From: Macquaria australasica
Taxonomy: Eukaryota; Chordata; Actinopteri; Centrarchiformes; Percichthyidae
Direction: 5' to 3'
Assembly: GCA_005408345.1 (NCBI GenBank)
Contig: SEMN01000020.1
Coordinates: forward strand, 310,001 to 374,000
DNA: 64,000 nucleotides
This document shows positions 21,100 to 32,879 of this stretch, in pieces; positions within the stretch are counted from its first letter, which is position 1, and each line of letters starts with the position of its first letter. Under the pieces are notes generated by a model that was not told the DNA's origin, ran no database searches, and saw only the letters and a list, made by a program, of their open reading frames with translations. The position numbers were made by a program, and so were the translations under genes.

Positions 21100-21540
21100 C
21101 TTACAATGTAAACTGCGTAGAAGTTCCTAAAAAACCCCAAAGAAAATTAATTGGATTTTGCTGATGCACATCGTTGTTTGTTGATGCTTTTTTGCCAGCT
21201 GATGCTTTACAAACAAACCCTGCTCAGGGAAGAGAACTATTTGAGATGAATGAGATTTTTATTAAATTTTGCATACAGTGAAAGGTGTCACTACAGAGAT
21301 TACCTCATCTGAATTGATCTACGGGAGTGATATTTGATGGTCGATCAAGATTCTTATTAATCATAAGGAGGAGTGATTATGAAACAATGCGTTATGAGTT
21401 AAGAAAGAACAGTAAGTCTTTTTAGTATAGATATTATGAATGGATTCTTTCTCCATGCTAATAGATAGTTAATTATGTACCTAATGACTCCTCACAAAGC
21501 GCTATATAATTAGTCTAGATGAGCCGAGAAAGTTCCTACT
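21100..21540. other. Candidate conserved non-coding block
   Basis: Unique complex sequence with 'aaaattaattgg', repeated 'gctgatgc/ttgatgc' words and 'tattaatcataagg'. No coding potential. Possible cis-regulatory sequence; inference only. Confidence 0.25.
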
Positions 21541-21641
21541 TGTTCTTACATGTTTAATGTTGGTGATTTCTCATTTCCAAATGGGAATGTGGGCGATGGC
21601 GGTATGACATTAGTGTCAGTGGAGCCACAGAAAGGTACAGA

Positions 21642-21771
<130 letters not shown>

Positions 21772-21774
21772 AGG

Positions 21775-22340
21775 ACAATTTCCAAATTCTATTAGACATG
21801 AAAGTTGTTCACCTTCAGTATCTATCTATACATAGCCTACTGTATAGCTAGCTATCTAGCTTGAGCTATCTAGCTTGCATCAAACATTTTCTTGTTTGCT
21901 AAGCTGTGAAAGCATTTTGCATTTCATGTATTGTTTTGTAAGTCTTTCATGTCCAATATGTTCTTTGAACTTGTGGAATTAATGTTATAATGTATCTAGC
22001 TAACTAGATAGCAACCTAGTTAGCTAACCAGCTACTGTAGACAGGAATGTAGCTAGCATCAATTTAAGATGAAATGAAACTCTTATGTTCACCAAACTGT
22101 CAAAGTAGCTTTTTTTTTTAATCTACACCAATAAAAGAGTTTCCAATTCATATTATAAACCATGTTTTTCACATTCAATGTGTTCTTAAAACTTGTAGGA
22201 GATGTAAAGTCACTGTTTGTCTCTCAATGTATCTAAAAGATGAACACTTTATTGCTCACTAAGCTGTGAGCAAACTAAAATGTGTTTGAAATTATATTCA
22301 GAAGGAAAAGTCAACATTTTTTCTTGTCTGTCTAGCTGTC
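21775..22340 (+). repeat. Local repeat family: about three degenerate direct units with TATC/TAGC spacers
   Basis: The units begin near 21775, 22055 and 22235, each preceded by a perfect or decayed TATC/TAGC stretch. Unit words include 'tttccaaattctattagaca', 'gctaagctgtgaaagca', 'caatatgttctttgaac' and 'agaaggaaaagtcaacattt'. One more unit lies inverted at 20150-20355. It looks like a minisatellite whose unit carries its own tetranucleotide array. Confidence 0.65.
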
Positions 22341-22344
22341 TGTC

Positions 22345-23257
22345 TATCTAACTATCTCACACCACAGTGCAGTCATGACTACCAGATGCTCACATGTTCA
22401 CAGTCGAAACCACTTCACCCACTAGCACCCGTATCTCTCAGCCTGCCCTGAAATAGGGTGTTGCTGGGGTGTCAGAGGATCACACCCCTGTATGCTTCCC
22501 ACCTGCTCCAGAAGCCACCCTATACTCCCTCATATTGTAGCCACACACACACATGCATACATCCAGTCAGAGTACCCCTAGACAAAGAGCACAAAGCACA
22601 AAGGTGATGTAGTGACAGATGCTCCTGTCACATACTTAGCATATCTCCACCTCCAAAATAGTGCAACTGCAGGAGTCGGTCTGTCTCTCTCACAGCGCTA
22701 CTACTCATTCATTTCCACTCCCCGACGGATAAAAGCAGCCCTTAAACCACAATCCTTCACCCAATATTTATCCAATCTGACCAAATATTATAATTAATGC
22801 CTCTGTCTCTCCTCTCCTCGTCTCCTTCAGGCCAATATATTCTCCTCATCTCCCCTCCCTCCCACCCTGTCTAACCTTTCAGTGCCAAGTTCACAGATAG
22901 AGAGAAAGTACTTCCTGTGAGAGTCCGGGCCAGCTGCCAGAGAGACTGATCCACCAATCTGACACGTTAATGAGATCCTGGCCCGTGGTACTGGAGTGTC
23001 AGGCCTCCTCTGCTGCAGCATCAGCCCTGCCGTGACCTGCAACACACACACAAGCACGTCTACTTATATGTATAATTTTTTCACACATGCACACACACAC
23101 TCACAGAGATATAAGCACAAATGAATCTGAGTCTCTCTATACACACACACGCACACACACACTCTCAGAGAGGGGGGTTCAGCTCCTTAAATCTGTCTAA
23201 TTAAAACACCAAATCCCTCTACTCCCCTCACCCACCAACCCAATCCTCACTTCCCAG

Positions 23258-23258
<1 letters not shown>
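22345..23258. other. Intergenic, CA-rich; no gene found
   Basis: Degenerate CA runs at 23041-23165. The stretch at 22820-23040 is unique and GC-richer and could be regulatory. No exon is recognised. Confidence 0.4.

Positions 23259-23325
<67 letters not shown>
23259..23325. repeat. (CA)n microsatellite, about 33 units
   Basis: Uninterrupted CA array. Confidence 0.95.
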
Positions 23326-23327
<2 letters not shown>

Positions 23328-24064
23328 GCACCCCACCCTCCTCCATCCCCACTGCCACCACCCCCGATTCCGCAGGAGAAATGATTATTAGGAATTTAAT
23401 GGGGGAACGTTTCCCATCCCACACCATCTGGGGCTTGGGAATGGCACGAAATTTGAGGATGCTTGCCGACGTGACGGGGAACATTATTTTCATTTTTCTT
23501 GACTGGTGCTCGGATTTTCAGACAATGCAGGAAAAGGCTCCTGATTACAATAAATTACCATATTATATTACAAAATAATGTACATATAAAGAGGAATTTG
23601 TGTTTGTTTTTCTGCGTTTCCGTTATAGGTGAAAACTTTTCTCAACTTCTGAGATGATCATTGTCATTCTGCAACTTTATCCCTATAGAAACACAATGTT
23701 TGTTTTGCACTAATTATGGCACCACATCTCAGATTGTGAATGCACCTCTATACGATATATCTCCCATTCCTGTCCTTCACCTCCCACACAGAGCCGGGCC
23801 ATATGCTCCCTCTCTCTGCCTCTCCTTATACTTCTTTCTCCCCCTCTCTTCCTCGCTCTCTCTCCACACATCTTAATGAGCTGCATGAATGTAGGGGTAC
23901 GTGTACACGTTTGACCCCGTTCTAAACTGCTGTGGACCCTGTGGGTGTGAAACACCCACCCCCTCGTCCCCCCCTCCCCTCCCTGAGCTCCTTCTTATCC
24001 TCTCTGTGAGGCTCCAATAGGGATTTGAATCCGCTTCTCCTCCACACACACATGCACACACACA

Positions 24065-25084
24065 CACCGATCAGCCATAATGTTATGACCACCTGCCTAA
24101 TATTGTGTAGGTCCCCCTTTTGCCACCAAAACAGCCCTGACCCATCAAGGCATGGACTCCACTAGACCTCTGAAGGTGTGCTGTGGTATCTGGCACCAAG
24201 ACGTTATCAGCAGATCCTTTAAGTCCTGTAAGTTGCGAGGTGGGGCCTCCATGGATCGGACTTGTTAGTCCAGCACATCCCACAGATGCTGGATTGGATT
24301 GAGATCTGGGGAATTTGGAGGCCAAGTCAACACCTTGAACTTGTTGTCGTGTTCCTCAAACCATTCCTGAACCATTTTTGCAGTGTATCAGGGCGCATTA
24401 TCCTGCTGAAAGAGGCCACTGCCATTAGGGAATACCAGGTGTACTTGGTCTGCAACAATGTTTAGGTAGGTGGTACACATCAAAGTAATATCCACATGCA
24501 TGGCAGGACCCAAGGTTTCCCAGAAGAACATTGCCCAAAGCATCACACTGCCTCCGCCAGCTTGCCTTCTTCCCATAGTGCATCCTGGTGCCATGTCTTC
24601 CCCAGGTAAGCGACGCACATGCACCCGGCCACCCACATGATGTAAAAGAAAACGTGATTCATCAGACCAGGCCACCTTCTTCATTTGAGCTACAGTAGCT
24701 CTTCTGTTGGATCGGACCACACGGGCCAGCCTTCACTCCCCACGCGCATCAGTGAGCCTTGGCCGTCCATGACCCTGTCGTCGGTTCACCGGTTTTCCTT
24801 CCTTGGACCACTTTTGGTAGGTACTGACCACTGCAGACCGGGAACACCCCACAGTTTTGGAGATGCTCTGACCCAGTCGTCTAGCCATCACAATTTGGCC
24901 CTTGTCAAAGTCGCTCACATCCTTACGCTTGCCCATTTTTCCCGCTTCCAACACATCAACTTCAAGGACAAAATGTTCACTTGCTGCCTAATATATCCCA
25001 CCCACTGACAGGTGCCATTGTAACGAGATAATCAATGTTCTTCACTTCACCTGTCAGTGGTCATAATGTTATGGCTGATTGGTG
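24065..25084 (-). mobile_element. Tc1/mariner-like transposon, internally deleted
   Basis: The left terminal inverted repeat reads CACCGATCAGCCATAATGTT and the right, reversed, CACCAATCAGCCATAACATT. The body is the widespread teleost Tc1-like element with 'gacccatcaaggcatggact' and 'cagcacatcccacagatgct'. The 1020-bp length is short of the family's usual 1.2-1.3 kb. The flanking dinucleotide is CA on both sides rather than the canonical TA. Confidence 0.85.
24388..24954 (-). pseudogene. Tc1-like transposase pseudogene
   Basis: Two frames on the minus strand. 24733-24954 starts MGKRKDVSDFDKGQIVMARR, the N-terminal helix-turn-helix with LGQSISKTVGCSRSAVVSTY and the GRPRLTD linker. 24388-24720 carries VAWSDESRFLLHH, VMLWAMFF and the FQQDNAP catalytic-region motif. 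Between them (VRSNRRATVAQ directly to MKKVAWSDE) a segment of the DNA-binding/linker region is missing, and the frames are shifted. The C-terminal end is also broken. It cannot encode an active transposase. Confidence 0.85.
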
Positions 25085-25089
25085 CATAT

Positions 25090-28000
25090 TCACATGCACA
25101 CGCACACCCAGCCTGGTAGAAAACGCATTAAGACTGACAGGGTGAGGATTTTAGTGAATGAGATAAATTAGGCCTGGTGATGAAGGATGGGGGGCTAAAG
25201 AGGTGATTTTAGGGCCCCAAAGGGACCTCCAGTAACCCGGTCTTCCAGTTTTATGATGATACAGAGGAAGAGAAGGATGAGTGAGGGAATGAAGACAGGA
25301 AAACAAGCCCTTTTCTCCATAAAAACCCTCCAATGTTTCTTATCTTCTTCTAAGAAGAACGAGATTAATTTGTGATTTCCCAGATCTGCTGAATGTTCAT
25401 GTCTTTACTGCTGGAAACACAATTCACCAGGAGCAGCAGCATTTATTTCATGATCTAAACCAACATGATGCGAGTCCCAACACAGTTTGAAATTCTTTGC
25501 AGTTGAAGAGGAAAGTGAGTTGTTGTGTAATTTACGTGGTATTAAAACCGATTCCTATGAGAAGCTTCCATTAGACTTTGTGTTTCCTGATTTTCTTTTT
25601 TGTTGCTGCTGTTGCTCCTTAACTCTCCACGGTTAAATTAGAACTTACTTCAAATGTTTGCAAAGCTTTATCATAATCATCTGTAAAAACAAAGCGACAA
25701 ATATGATTAAATGTAATGAATAATTACAGTATGTGATGGCCCTGAAATGATTTTCTACAGAAAATTAAAGAGAACAAGAATTTCTAATCTGCTGCCATTA
25801 GTTCAATTTCTACAGAGATTAATACAAGTTCACTGCTCTTCCTACATGCTTAGTACACAGTTTCTTCTGGTTGCGAGTTGGTTATACTGTAGCAAAGACA
25901 ATACATTGTTAGCAATAAGTGGCTTGATAGGACTCGGATTGAAAATACTGTATTTATGTTTTTGAATAAAGTGTCATTCATGTGTTTGTTATTGTTTTGC
26001 AAAGATAGACTCTCCTTTCTCTAAAGTAAATACAGTGACAGACCTGCAGGGCCTTTCTTCTAGATCACATATTATTTCTCACATATCTGTCATTTCTTTG
26101 GTTTTTGTTGCTGTTAACTTTAATTTCATTTTCATACAAGTGGAAGTACCAACTATCAGAATCAGTCACAGCTTCAGCTTATGTTTTTCTTTAGCCTATA
26201 TAGCCTAAACGTGAATTTTGCTCCTGTGTTGTTATTTAAATTAATTACTGAATTAGGGATACATTTTATTTGTGACTTGGATAAAAGTAGATGCCTTTTA
26301 TCATAATGCTCCAAAACTTACTCTTTAAGCTTTTCCAATGATCCAAGTCTGGATCAAAAATAATGAATTTAATTGATTTCACCAGGTTTTGATGATGATA
26401 CATCAATATTTTTAGCAGTGATTTAGTTCATCCAGACACCGATATAAACACAAACAAGTGACTTTCTCCACATTATTTAATTAACATCGGCTTTATATTT
26501 ATTCCCCTAATTATATGAAATGAGGTCATATAGTCCTGGTACCATTTCTACTCTGTAAACGTTAGTAAAACCGTGACTAATATAATATAGGTGCGTGGCT
26601 TCATTTAAATCCTAAAGTTTAGAAACTAAGTCAAATGGATTTAATAAAATATTGAAAAAAAGAAACGGACTTTTATTTTTGTTCCTTCAGAGAGTGTGAC
26701 CACCTTTAACAGGAGATGCTGCGTCTACAGGGATTACCAGTTCCACTTCTCTCCTTTGGGAGGACTGGGATCAATTGTCTGCGCTCTCTGGCTGACATCC
26801 AACAGCTCTTGGGCATTTTTTTTTTTTTTCACAAATCAGCCATCTGATCAGTTGAAATTAAATCAAATTATATCGACAAACCTCTTTCAGATAAAGAATT
26901 TTTAAAACTGCGTAAGATTTGCGTAAGGTTTCACAGCTTTAACACCAACTGTTTAATTAAAAATAATGATTTAAGTTAAAACATTTGTATCGTTATAGAA
27001 AATAATTATAATTGATTAAAATGCATTTTTACGGTTTGAAACTTAACTTATGTTCCCTCAAGATTAATACAGCCTAATTATAATGCTACACAATAGGCCT
27101 TACATACTGTGTCACCACAACCTCAGAGGTTATGCAAGATTATTAAAGGATTCAATTTCTCAAAAATAAATAAATAAATAAAATTACGCCCGGGGCGTTT
27201 TTAATCTTGATTTATTTTTCTAACAATTTTTTTTTTTTTAATCGCCGTCTTCCTGCTGTCGATCATTTTCAGAGAAAGCTGAGAAGCTGGGCCACAACAT
27301 AAAGCCTCTCGCAGCCTCTTTCATTTTATTGCGACAAACACATCACAACACATTAACACATTACTTCACGAATATTTCGATCCATAACGAGTTTTCAGGA
27401 GTTTGTGAGCGTGCGTCTGAGTGTGTGTGTGTGTCTGTGTGTGTGTGTGTGTGTGAAAGAAAAGTTAGAAATATCGTCCAATAATCATTCATCATTCGGG
27501 TAAAGTTACAAAAGCAACAGAATTTATGAGTACAGTCACCAACATTGTGCAGAAATACATGAAGTGCATCACAGTTGCTCTTCAGCAGGAACAAGGAAGT
27601 GTAAAAAGTTCACATCAAACTATCCAAAAACTGTCATTTCGTTGCATATTGATGGTCATCATCTCTTTTTTTAAGGCATGTTGGATTCATATCGTTTTGA
27701 AACATTTTGTTCACTTTACACAAACTGATTTTCCTTCCAGTCCTCGACTTCCAGCTGCGGTGAGATATACAACAATGCAACATAAACAAACTTTAAATGT
27801 ATGGAAGTTCACATAAAAGGTAACACTGCTGAATTCTACAATTGTTTTTAAATATAATATATTATCCACATTCAAATTGACGGACGTGTCATAAATAAGC
27901 TTAAATAAATAAATACAATAATAATTTACATTCACCTCGTTACCACACTATTTACTGCAAATACAAATGCATTTAGTTTTTTATGTTTTTTTCCCCACCA

Positions 28001-28600
28001 CTTCCTGTACTTTTAGGATCAATTCAGATGACATCACCACCAGGTCTCCTAAACACATGCACGTCTCCAAACTGTTTTTTTTAATAATTAATTTTCTGTA
28101 ATTGTCATCATTTTAATTAGATAATAGATGATGAGAAGCGCCCTGTGAGAGGAAATATACATATATCATTTTTTTTTACAAGTTAGATTGCATTTGGCTG
28201 CTTTGCATAGCTCAATTGACCTTTATTGCTAACTGACTGAATCTCTGAACTCCAATCATGTCTCAGCAAACTTCCCTGATGAAGTGAAACGTCTTTAGAT
28301 TCTTCTTCCCTTGTTGTTTCATTTAACTGATTTTATTTCGCCACGAAAATCGTTTTATTGACTGCTGTGAACCTAATCAAATAGCCAGAAAAAATCACTT
28401 TATCTAACCCACATCATGACCGGCATCTACAGAACAGCCATTGACAAAGCAATGTAGTGCACTGTAACTGTAAACAATTTGCTCAAAACCTGCATCTATA
28501 ACGAGTTAGTCTACATTTGTGGTTTTCCACTGGAACGAAATATGTGGCAGTGAGCCATTAAAATCTTCATTTTCTTTGAATCATTGAGAAGAACAGCCAT
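25090..28600. other. Gene-free stretch downstream of neurod6
   Basis: AT-rich; a (GT)n lies at about 27420-27455 and an (AAAT)n run near 27170. None of the open frames has recognisable domains. The right end may reach into the 3' UTR of neurod6. Confidence 0.45.
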
Positions 28601-28614
28601 CAGACTGAAGTTAT

Positions 28615-28900
28615 TTTATTTGTTTCCAAAGCAAAATCGTTCTTGTGGTGTCTTTATTTCTGCCTTATATCGATATAAATTTTGCGGATCAAGGATTGAG
28701 AACAATCAAGATCAAATCTAATTTGCAGACTTTTAACATGTTTCTTAGAAAAACGAGTGAACATTTATCACAAAATTACTTTTTAAAATGGGCATTTTTG
28801 CAGTGCATCAGCGTGTCCGGAGTCCATTTCGTTCCACTCTCGACATCTGCGGGGGGACATTGCATCGTTTCTGAAACTTGAACTGTGTCCAGCTGATTGA
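28615..28900 (-). other. neurod6: Proposed neurod6 3' UTR
   Basis: Directly downstream of the stop codon on the minus strand. AATAAA signals in that orientation lie at 28653-28658 and 28615-28620, about 245-285 nt after the stop. Longer UTRs ending at later signals cannot be excluded. Confidence 0.4.
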
Positions 28901-29905
28901 TTAATTGTGGAAAGAGCCATTAACTTCCCCTTGTGCTTGGAAGGACTGCCTGCGGACGTGCAGATCGTAGGGGAAACGGGGCTCAGGGGAGACTCGGTAC
29001 ATGGAGTTGTGCGCAAGAGCCGTGCGCCCTGGCGCACTGCAGTAGCGCATACCATAATGGCTGCTTTTGCCGTAGTCTGGCGGATCGTCGTGTTTTAGGG
29101 AGAAAATCCCGTTAAAGTTCATGGGGGGGCTCAGCTGGCCGTCGAAATGCGGGCTTCCGCCCTCTGGGGACGGATTCTCGTAGTAGGGCTCATACGCGCC
29201 GCTGTAGCTGTAGTGTCTGAACGGCTTGGCGCTGCTGTCCAAGCCGCTCCCGCTGTGGCCGGGGGGCGTGTTCATGTCTGAGCCGGGGTACGAGTACATG
29301 GCATCATAGGGCGATCTGCCAGAGAACATGACCTCCCCGTTGTGGTCTGTGAGGAAATTTCTCGCGTTCAGCTGCAAACAACCGGCCACCAAGTTGGTTG
29401 TGGGCTGAGATAATCCTTTGCACAAAGTCTGTACGAAGGCGAGGAGGTCCGGTCTCTTCCCAGCGCTCAGAGTCTCTGACAGGGCCCAGATGTAATTTTT
29501 AGCCAGTCTAAGGGTCTCAATCTTGGACAGTTTTTGAGTTTTGGAGTAGCACGGCACAACTTTGCGCAGGCTCTCCAGCGCGTCGTTCAAGCCGTGCATC
29601 CGGCTGCGCTCTCGGGCGTTGGCTTCGTTGCGCCGTATTTTGGACCTGTCATTCTGCTCTTTGCCGAGCTTCTTTTTCCGGGGCCCCCGCTTTTTAGGAA
29701 GCCCGTCCTCATCCTGATCGCCCTCTCTTTCGTCCTCCTCTCTGTCGGAGATGTCGTCCTCGGCCTCCCTCATGTCTGAGTTGGACCTGTCTGGGTTGTG
29801 TTGTCGCTCCTGCTTCAGGCTCTCAGGTAAGCTTTCACGGGGATAATTGGCACCAAACCGCGGCTCACACATCATATGAGATTCCTCGAATGGCAGTGTC
29901 AACAT
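28901..29905 (-). CDS. neurod6: Neurogenic differentiation factor 6 (bHLH transcription factor), 334 aa
   Basis: Nuclear bHLH activator that pairs with E-proteins and binds CANNTG E-boxes in differentiating neurons. It starts MLTLPFEESHMM, like NEUROD6 (MLTLPFDES...) and unlike NEUROD1/2/4. An acidic stretch (about 45-67) precedes the basic nuclear-localisation-type KKRGPRKKK. The bHLH runs about residues 88-145 (RRNEANARERSRMHGLNDAL, then KVVPCYSKTQKLSKIETLRL and AKNYIWALSE). Next comes the NeuroD-specific KGLSQPTTNLVAGCLQLN block. The C-terminus has LSPPMNFNGIFSLK and FPYDLHVR and ends GSFHN, again NEUROD6-like. The coding region is a single exon, usual for the family; the acceptor lies 7 bp before the ATG. 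Adjacency to pde1c on the same strand supports the name. Which teleost duplicate (6a or 6b) it is cannot be told here. Confidence 0.95.
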   Translation of the reverse strand: MLTLPFEESHMMCEPRFGANYPRESLPESLKQERQHNPDRSNSDMREAEDDISDREEDEREGDQDEDGLPKKRGPRKKKLGKEQNDRSKIRRNEANARERSRMHGLNDALESLRKVVPCYSKTQKLSKIETLRLAKNYIWALSETLSAGKRPDLLAFVQTLCKGLSQPTTNLVAGCLQLNARNFLTDHNGEVMFSGRSPYDAMYSYPGSDMNTPPGHSGSGLDSSAKPFRHYSYSGAYEPYYENPSPEGGSPHFDGQLSPPMNFNGIFSLKHDDPPDYGKSSHYGMRYCSAPGRTALAHNSMYRVSPEPRFPYDLHVRRQSFQAQGEVNGSFHN

Positions 29906-29912
29906 ATTTCCT

Positions 29913-30238
29913 GTAAAAAATCAAAGCAGAAACATAAGCTATGAGGACAGAGTACACCGACGTCTTTTGAAGGTTGTCAGTTAATTACCTTGTGAATGGG
30001 TCCTCCCAAGAGGAAGAAGAACAAATTGGCAAGCAAGGCCAATGTCACAGCTTGCTACCTTTTCAAAGACACCCAACTTCATTGTCTTTGGACTTGAACC
30101 TTTTTTTGTGCTGCGCTTATTTTTTTGTTGTTTTTATTTTAGCCAAAGCGCAGCACAAAATCATTCTACACACCTTTAAAGCAATACAATCCAAATTCTA
30201 AAAGTCAACAAATACACAAGTAATATATCAATACTAAC
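29913..30238 (-). other. neurod6: 5' UTR intron of neurod6
   Basis: On the minus strand the donor is CCTGAG|GTTAGT (exon end 30239) and the acceptor 'tttttacag|GAAATATG', just before the start codon. The short leader exon, intron and single coding exon match the family's usual structure. Confidence 0.7.
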
Positions 30239-30470
30239 CTCAGGTCAGTGTGCGCCGTGCATGTTCCCAAATATCTCCTCTGAATCTGCGCTGCAGCTTC
30301 TTCTCTTGCAAACCACAAATTAGAGGAAAAAGCTTCAACCTGCGCACTCCTCTATTCTCTGCTGTGTTCTGCTCTTCCTTTCCCTCTTTTCTCCTCCTCT
30401 CTCTCTCTCTCCTCTCCCTCTCTCTCTTCCCCTTCCCTCTCTCTTTGAGGAATGACACTCATGCCAACAG
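30239..30470 (-). other. neurod6: Predicted non-coding first exon of neurod6
   Basis: Bounded on the left by the donor at 30238. On the minus strand it is purine-rich (a GA tract about 30357-30460). The upstream border is a guess; no TATA box is visible. Confidence 0.45.
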
Positions 30471-30479
30471 CGGGTACCC

Positions 30480-30525
30480 ATGCCATCTGCCGCTGACGTC
30501 TTGTGGCAGCAGAGACCACGTGTTC
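30480..30525 (-). promoter_or_regulatory. neurod6: Putative neurod6 promoter motif cluster
   Basis: Within 40 bp lie the neurogenic-type E-box CAGATG (minus strand of 30484-30489), a CRE-like TGACGTC (30494-30500) and the palindromic E-box CACGTG (30517-30522). The GC content is higher than in the surroundings. The sites suit bHLH auto- or cross-regulation, but function is inferred from motifs alone. Confidence 0.4.
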
Positions 30526-30599
30526 AGTGTCCCATGGGACCTCCATTCCGTACCGATCATCTGGCAGCTCCGGTAATGGGCACCGGGAGGCCCGCGTTT

Positions 30600-31670
30600 A
30601 CCGTCAAAAACACAGACCGGAGAGGGATAACAACTAATATCTGCATCTCACCATGTAAGAAAGATGAATTAATGTCTTTTTGTCTGGAAAAAAAACGAGG
30701 GGTGTACCAGGCCTCAACAGGTGAGACAGACAGACAGACAGATTTCACGTTAGAATAAATGAACTCTGAGATGTAAGACATACACAGTTAAATACACACA
30801 TGCAGTAGAAAACTCAGGAAGGTGGGACTGCCTGATTCTTGTACAAAGACTTGAAACCAAGATAAATAAATTACATTAAATTAAACCAATTATAAATGCA
30901 TTTCTGAGAGAAAGCTGCAAATAAGGAAAACAAATACCAAGAGGATTTAAATTTTACAGTTGTACTCCTGTCTGTTAACCCTAATGTTCTGTTTGGGGTC
31001 CTAGAGACCCTGGGCCCTCTTAAACAGCTAATAAAAACCCCACACCTAACACTGTTTTATTTTCTTAGTACTCTATGACCTTCACGAATCTGATGAGAAT
31101 TGCTCATAAACATGATTTTGAACTGATGACATGTTTCAGAAAATGACGCATTACTTCTGTTTTTGGTCTCAGAGACCTCAGCTGTAAAACAAGGTTAACT
31201 GACCCCAAACACAAGTAATGTCACTCTGTAGTATAATGTAGTGAACACTTTTTTGTATACCCCTTTTAACCCAGAACCATGATCTTCACCTAACCCTAAC
31301 CTTCAAGTCTTGTGCTTAAACCCAGCCAAACCTTCACCATAGCTTTAAAAACGGATTTATTTTTCAACAGTGATATGTAACATCTTTGGAAAGCACAGAC
31401 AAATTATGTTGTCCTCACAACAGAAAACACTTCTATGTGTTGTTCTGGAGGCAGTTACAAACGACGTATGTTGTTGTTTAATTTGGAGGACTTGTTTGGT
31501 TTTAATAACGTCAGAAGAAAAGTAAACAATTGGTTGATTTTGCAATTATTATTATTATTATACATACAGTACAGCTGTTGGGTTTTTGGGAGTCCAAACA
31601 ATGAAGCAAGTAAAGCCAATCCCAACAAAACAAGAGTTGATAGACTATGTGGTATATTATATCAAATTTG
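30600..31670. other. Intergenic, no gene found
   Basis: Low-complexity bits only: a short (ACAG)n run at 30727-30741 and an (ATT)n run near 31547. Telomere-like 'ctaaccctaacc' occurs once near 31292. Confidence 0.45.
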
Positions 31671-32025
31671 GCCTGCAACTAATGATTATTTTCATTATGG
31701 AGTAATCTGCAGACCATTTTCTCGATTAATGGATTAAACGTTTGGGCCAAGAAATGTCAGAAAATCATGGAAAACGACGTCACATTTTCCCAGAGTCCTT
31801 GTTGACATCATCAAAATGTCTTGTTTTGTGAAAAAAATAAATAAATAAACAGTCCAAAACCCAAACATATTCAGTTTAAAACAAAGAAAATCAGCACATC
31901 TTCACATTGAAGAAGCTGCAACCAGAGACTTTTTGGTATTTTTGATCGATTATCAAAATAGCTGCATAATAATGAATGTCCTGCCGATCGTCTAATCAGT
32001 TAATCGACTAATAGTTGCAGCTCTG
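31671..32025. repeat. Palindromic MITE-like dispersed repeat, best copy
   Basis: The ends are inverted: 'ctgcaactaatgattatttt' on the left; on the right the reverse complement begins 'gctgcaactattagtcgatt'. The interior has 'gtcagaaaat', 'ttttcccagagtccttg', 'aaaatgtcttgttttgtg' and 'aacagtccaaaaccca'. Related copies lie at 40497-40854, 43100-43748 and, decayed, 130-384. Confidence 0.75.
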
Positions 32026-32682
32026 CATAAACTAGGTTAAGAAATTCCAGCAGGCACCTCACATGCAGAGGATGGTGCGAGCATACCAGGGGGGCGTGCA
32101 CAGTGTTGGTACCTCAGGACCGTAGACATTAAGTACACCCCATGGAAAAGGCCCAGTGGCACGCTGCCAAATCCACACTGGGGCACAGCTGGCACTCGAT
32201 ATGGGTATATGCACTCCTCAGTTATGTGGAACACACACACACACACACAAGCTCACACGCAAACGTACGTCTGTGAATGACCTTGTTGCAAGGAGAATCA
32301 ATTAAAGCAACTTATCAATCTCTCTATATTGGACATTACAAGACATCGATCAGCAGTATACGGGCCCGGCAGCGTGTTAATTACACCTGTGCGTGAATTC
32401 AGACCACACAAAGGTAAGAAGGCAGGTTCAGCAGCGACAGCGACAGCATGTACGCACACTGGTGACTGCATACGCTTAACCTGATGTGTGTGAGACAGAG
32501 CGCCAAACATGTGGTCACAGGCGAGTGTGTGTGGACAAACACATACTGTACATGAGCACACACACACACACACACACGGACACATGAAAAATAATAATAC
32601 AAAAAAAAAAAAGAAATAGTCCCTTCATATCTGCCTTCCCCCCCAAAAAAATGCCTCAGCTGGTCTGCTGGTCGTTCTGGTC

Positions 32683-32684
<2 letters not shown>
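32026..32684. other. Intergenic with short CA/AC runs
   Basis: CA runs at about 32230-32249 and 32558-32579; no gene is recognised. Confidence 0.45.

Positions 32685-32728
<44 letters not shown>
32685..32728. repeat. (CA)n microsatellite
   Basis: About 21 CA units. Confidence 0.9.
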
Positions 32729-32730
<2 letters not shown>

Positions 32731-32754
32731 CACCAGCATCTGATGAGTCAAACT

Positions 32755-32870
32755 CCCCATCTCAGACTAATCAGTTGACTGCACTAATTGCAAATGCAAA
32801 TATGCAAATTTATATTAATTAATTACTCCACTAATTAGTTCTCTTGTCTTTTCAGGTAATAAATCATGGT
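32755..32870. promoter_or_regulatory. Candidate enhancer-like non-coding block
   Basis: Contains two or three octamer-type words (gcaaatgcaaat, atgcaaat) followed by repeated homeodomain cores (taattaatta, ctaattag). No coding potential. The density of POU and homeobox type sites near neurod6 suggests an enhancer; conservation must be tested. Confidence 0.35.
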
Positions 32871-32879
32871 GTGGTTGAG

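Noticed and set aside
28901..29905. Initial idea that the bHLH gene is neurod1 and the PDE gene pde1a (human 2q31-32 synteny)
   Set aside because: The bHLH protein's MLTLPF start and FPYDLH...FHN end are NEUROD6-like, and the PDE tail is PDE1C-like. Both fit the human 7p14 neighbourhood instead.
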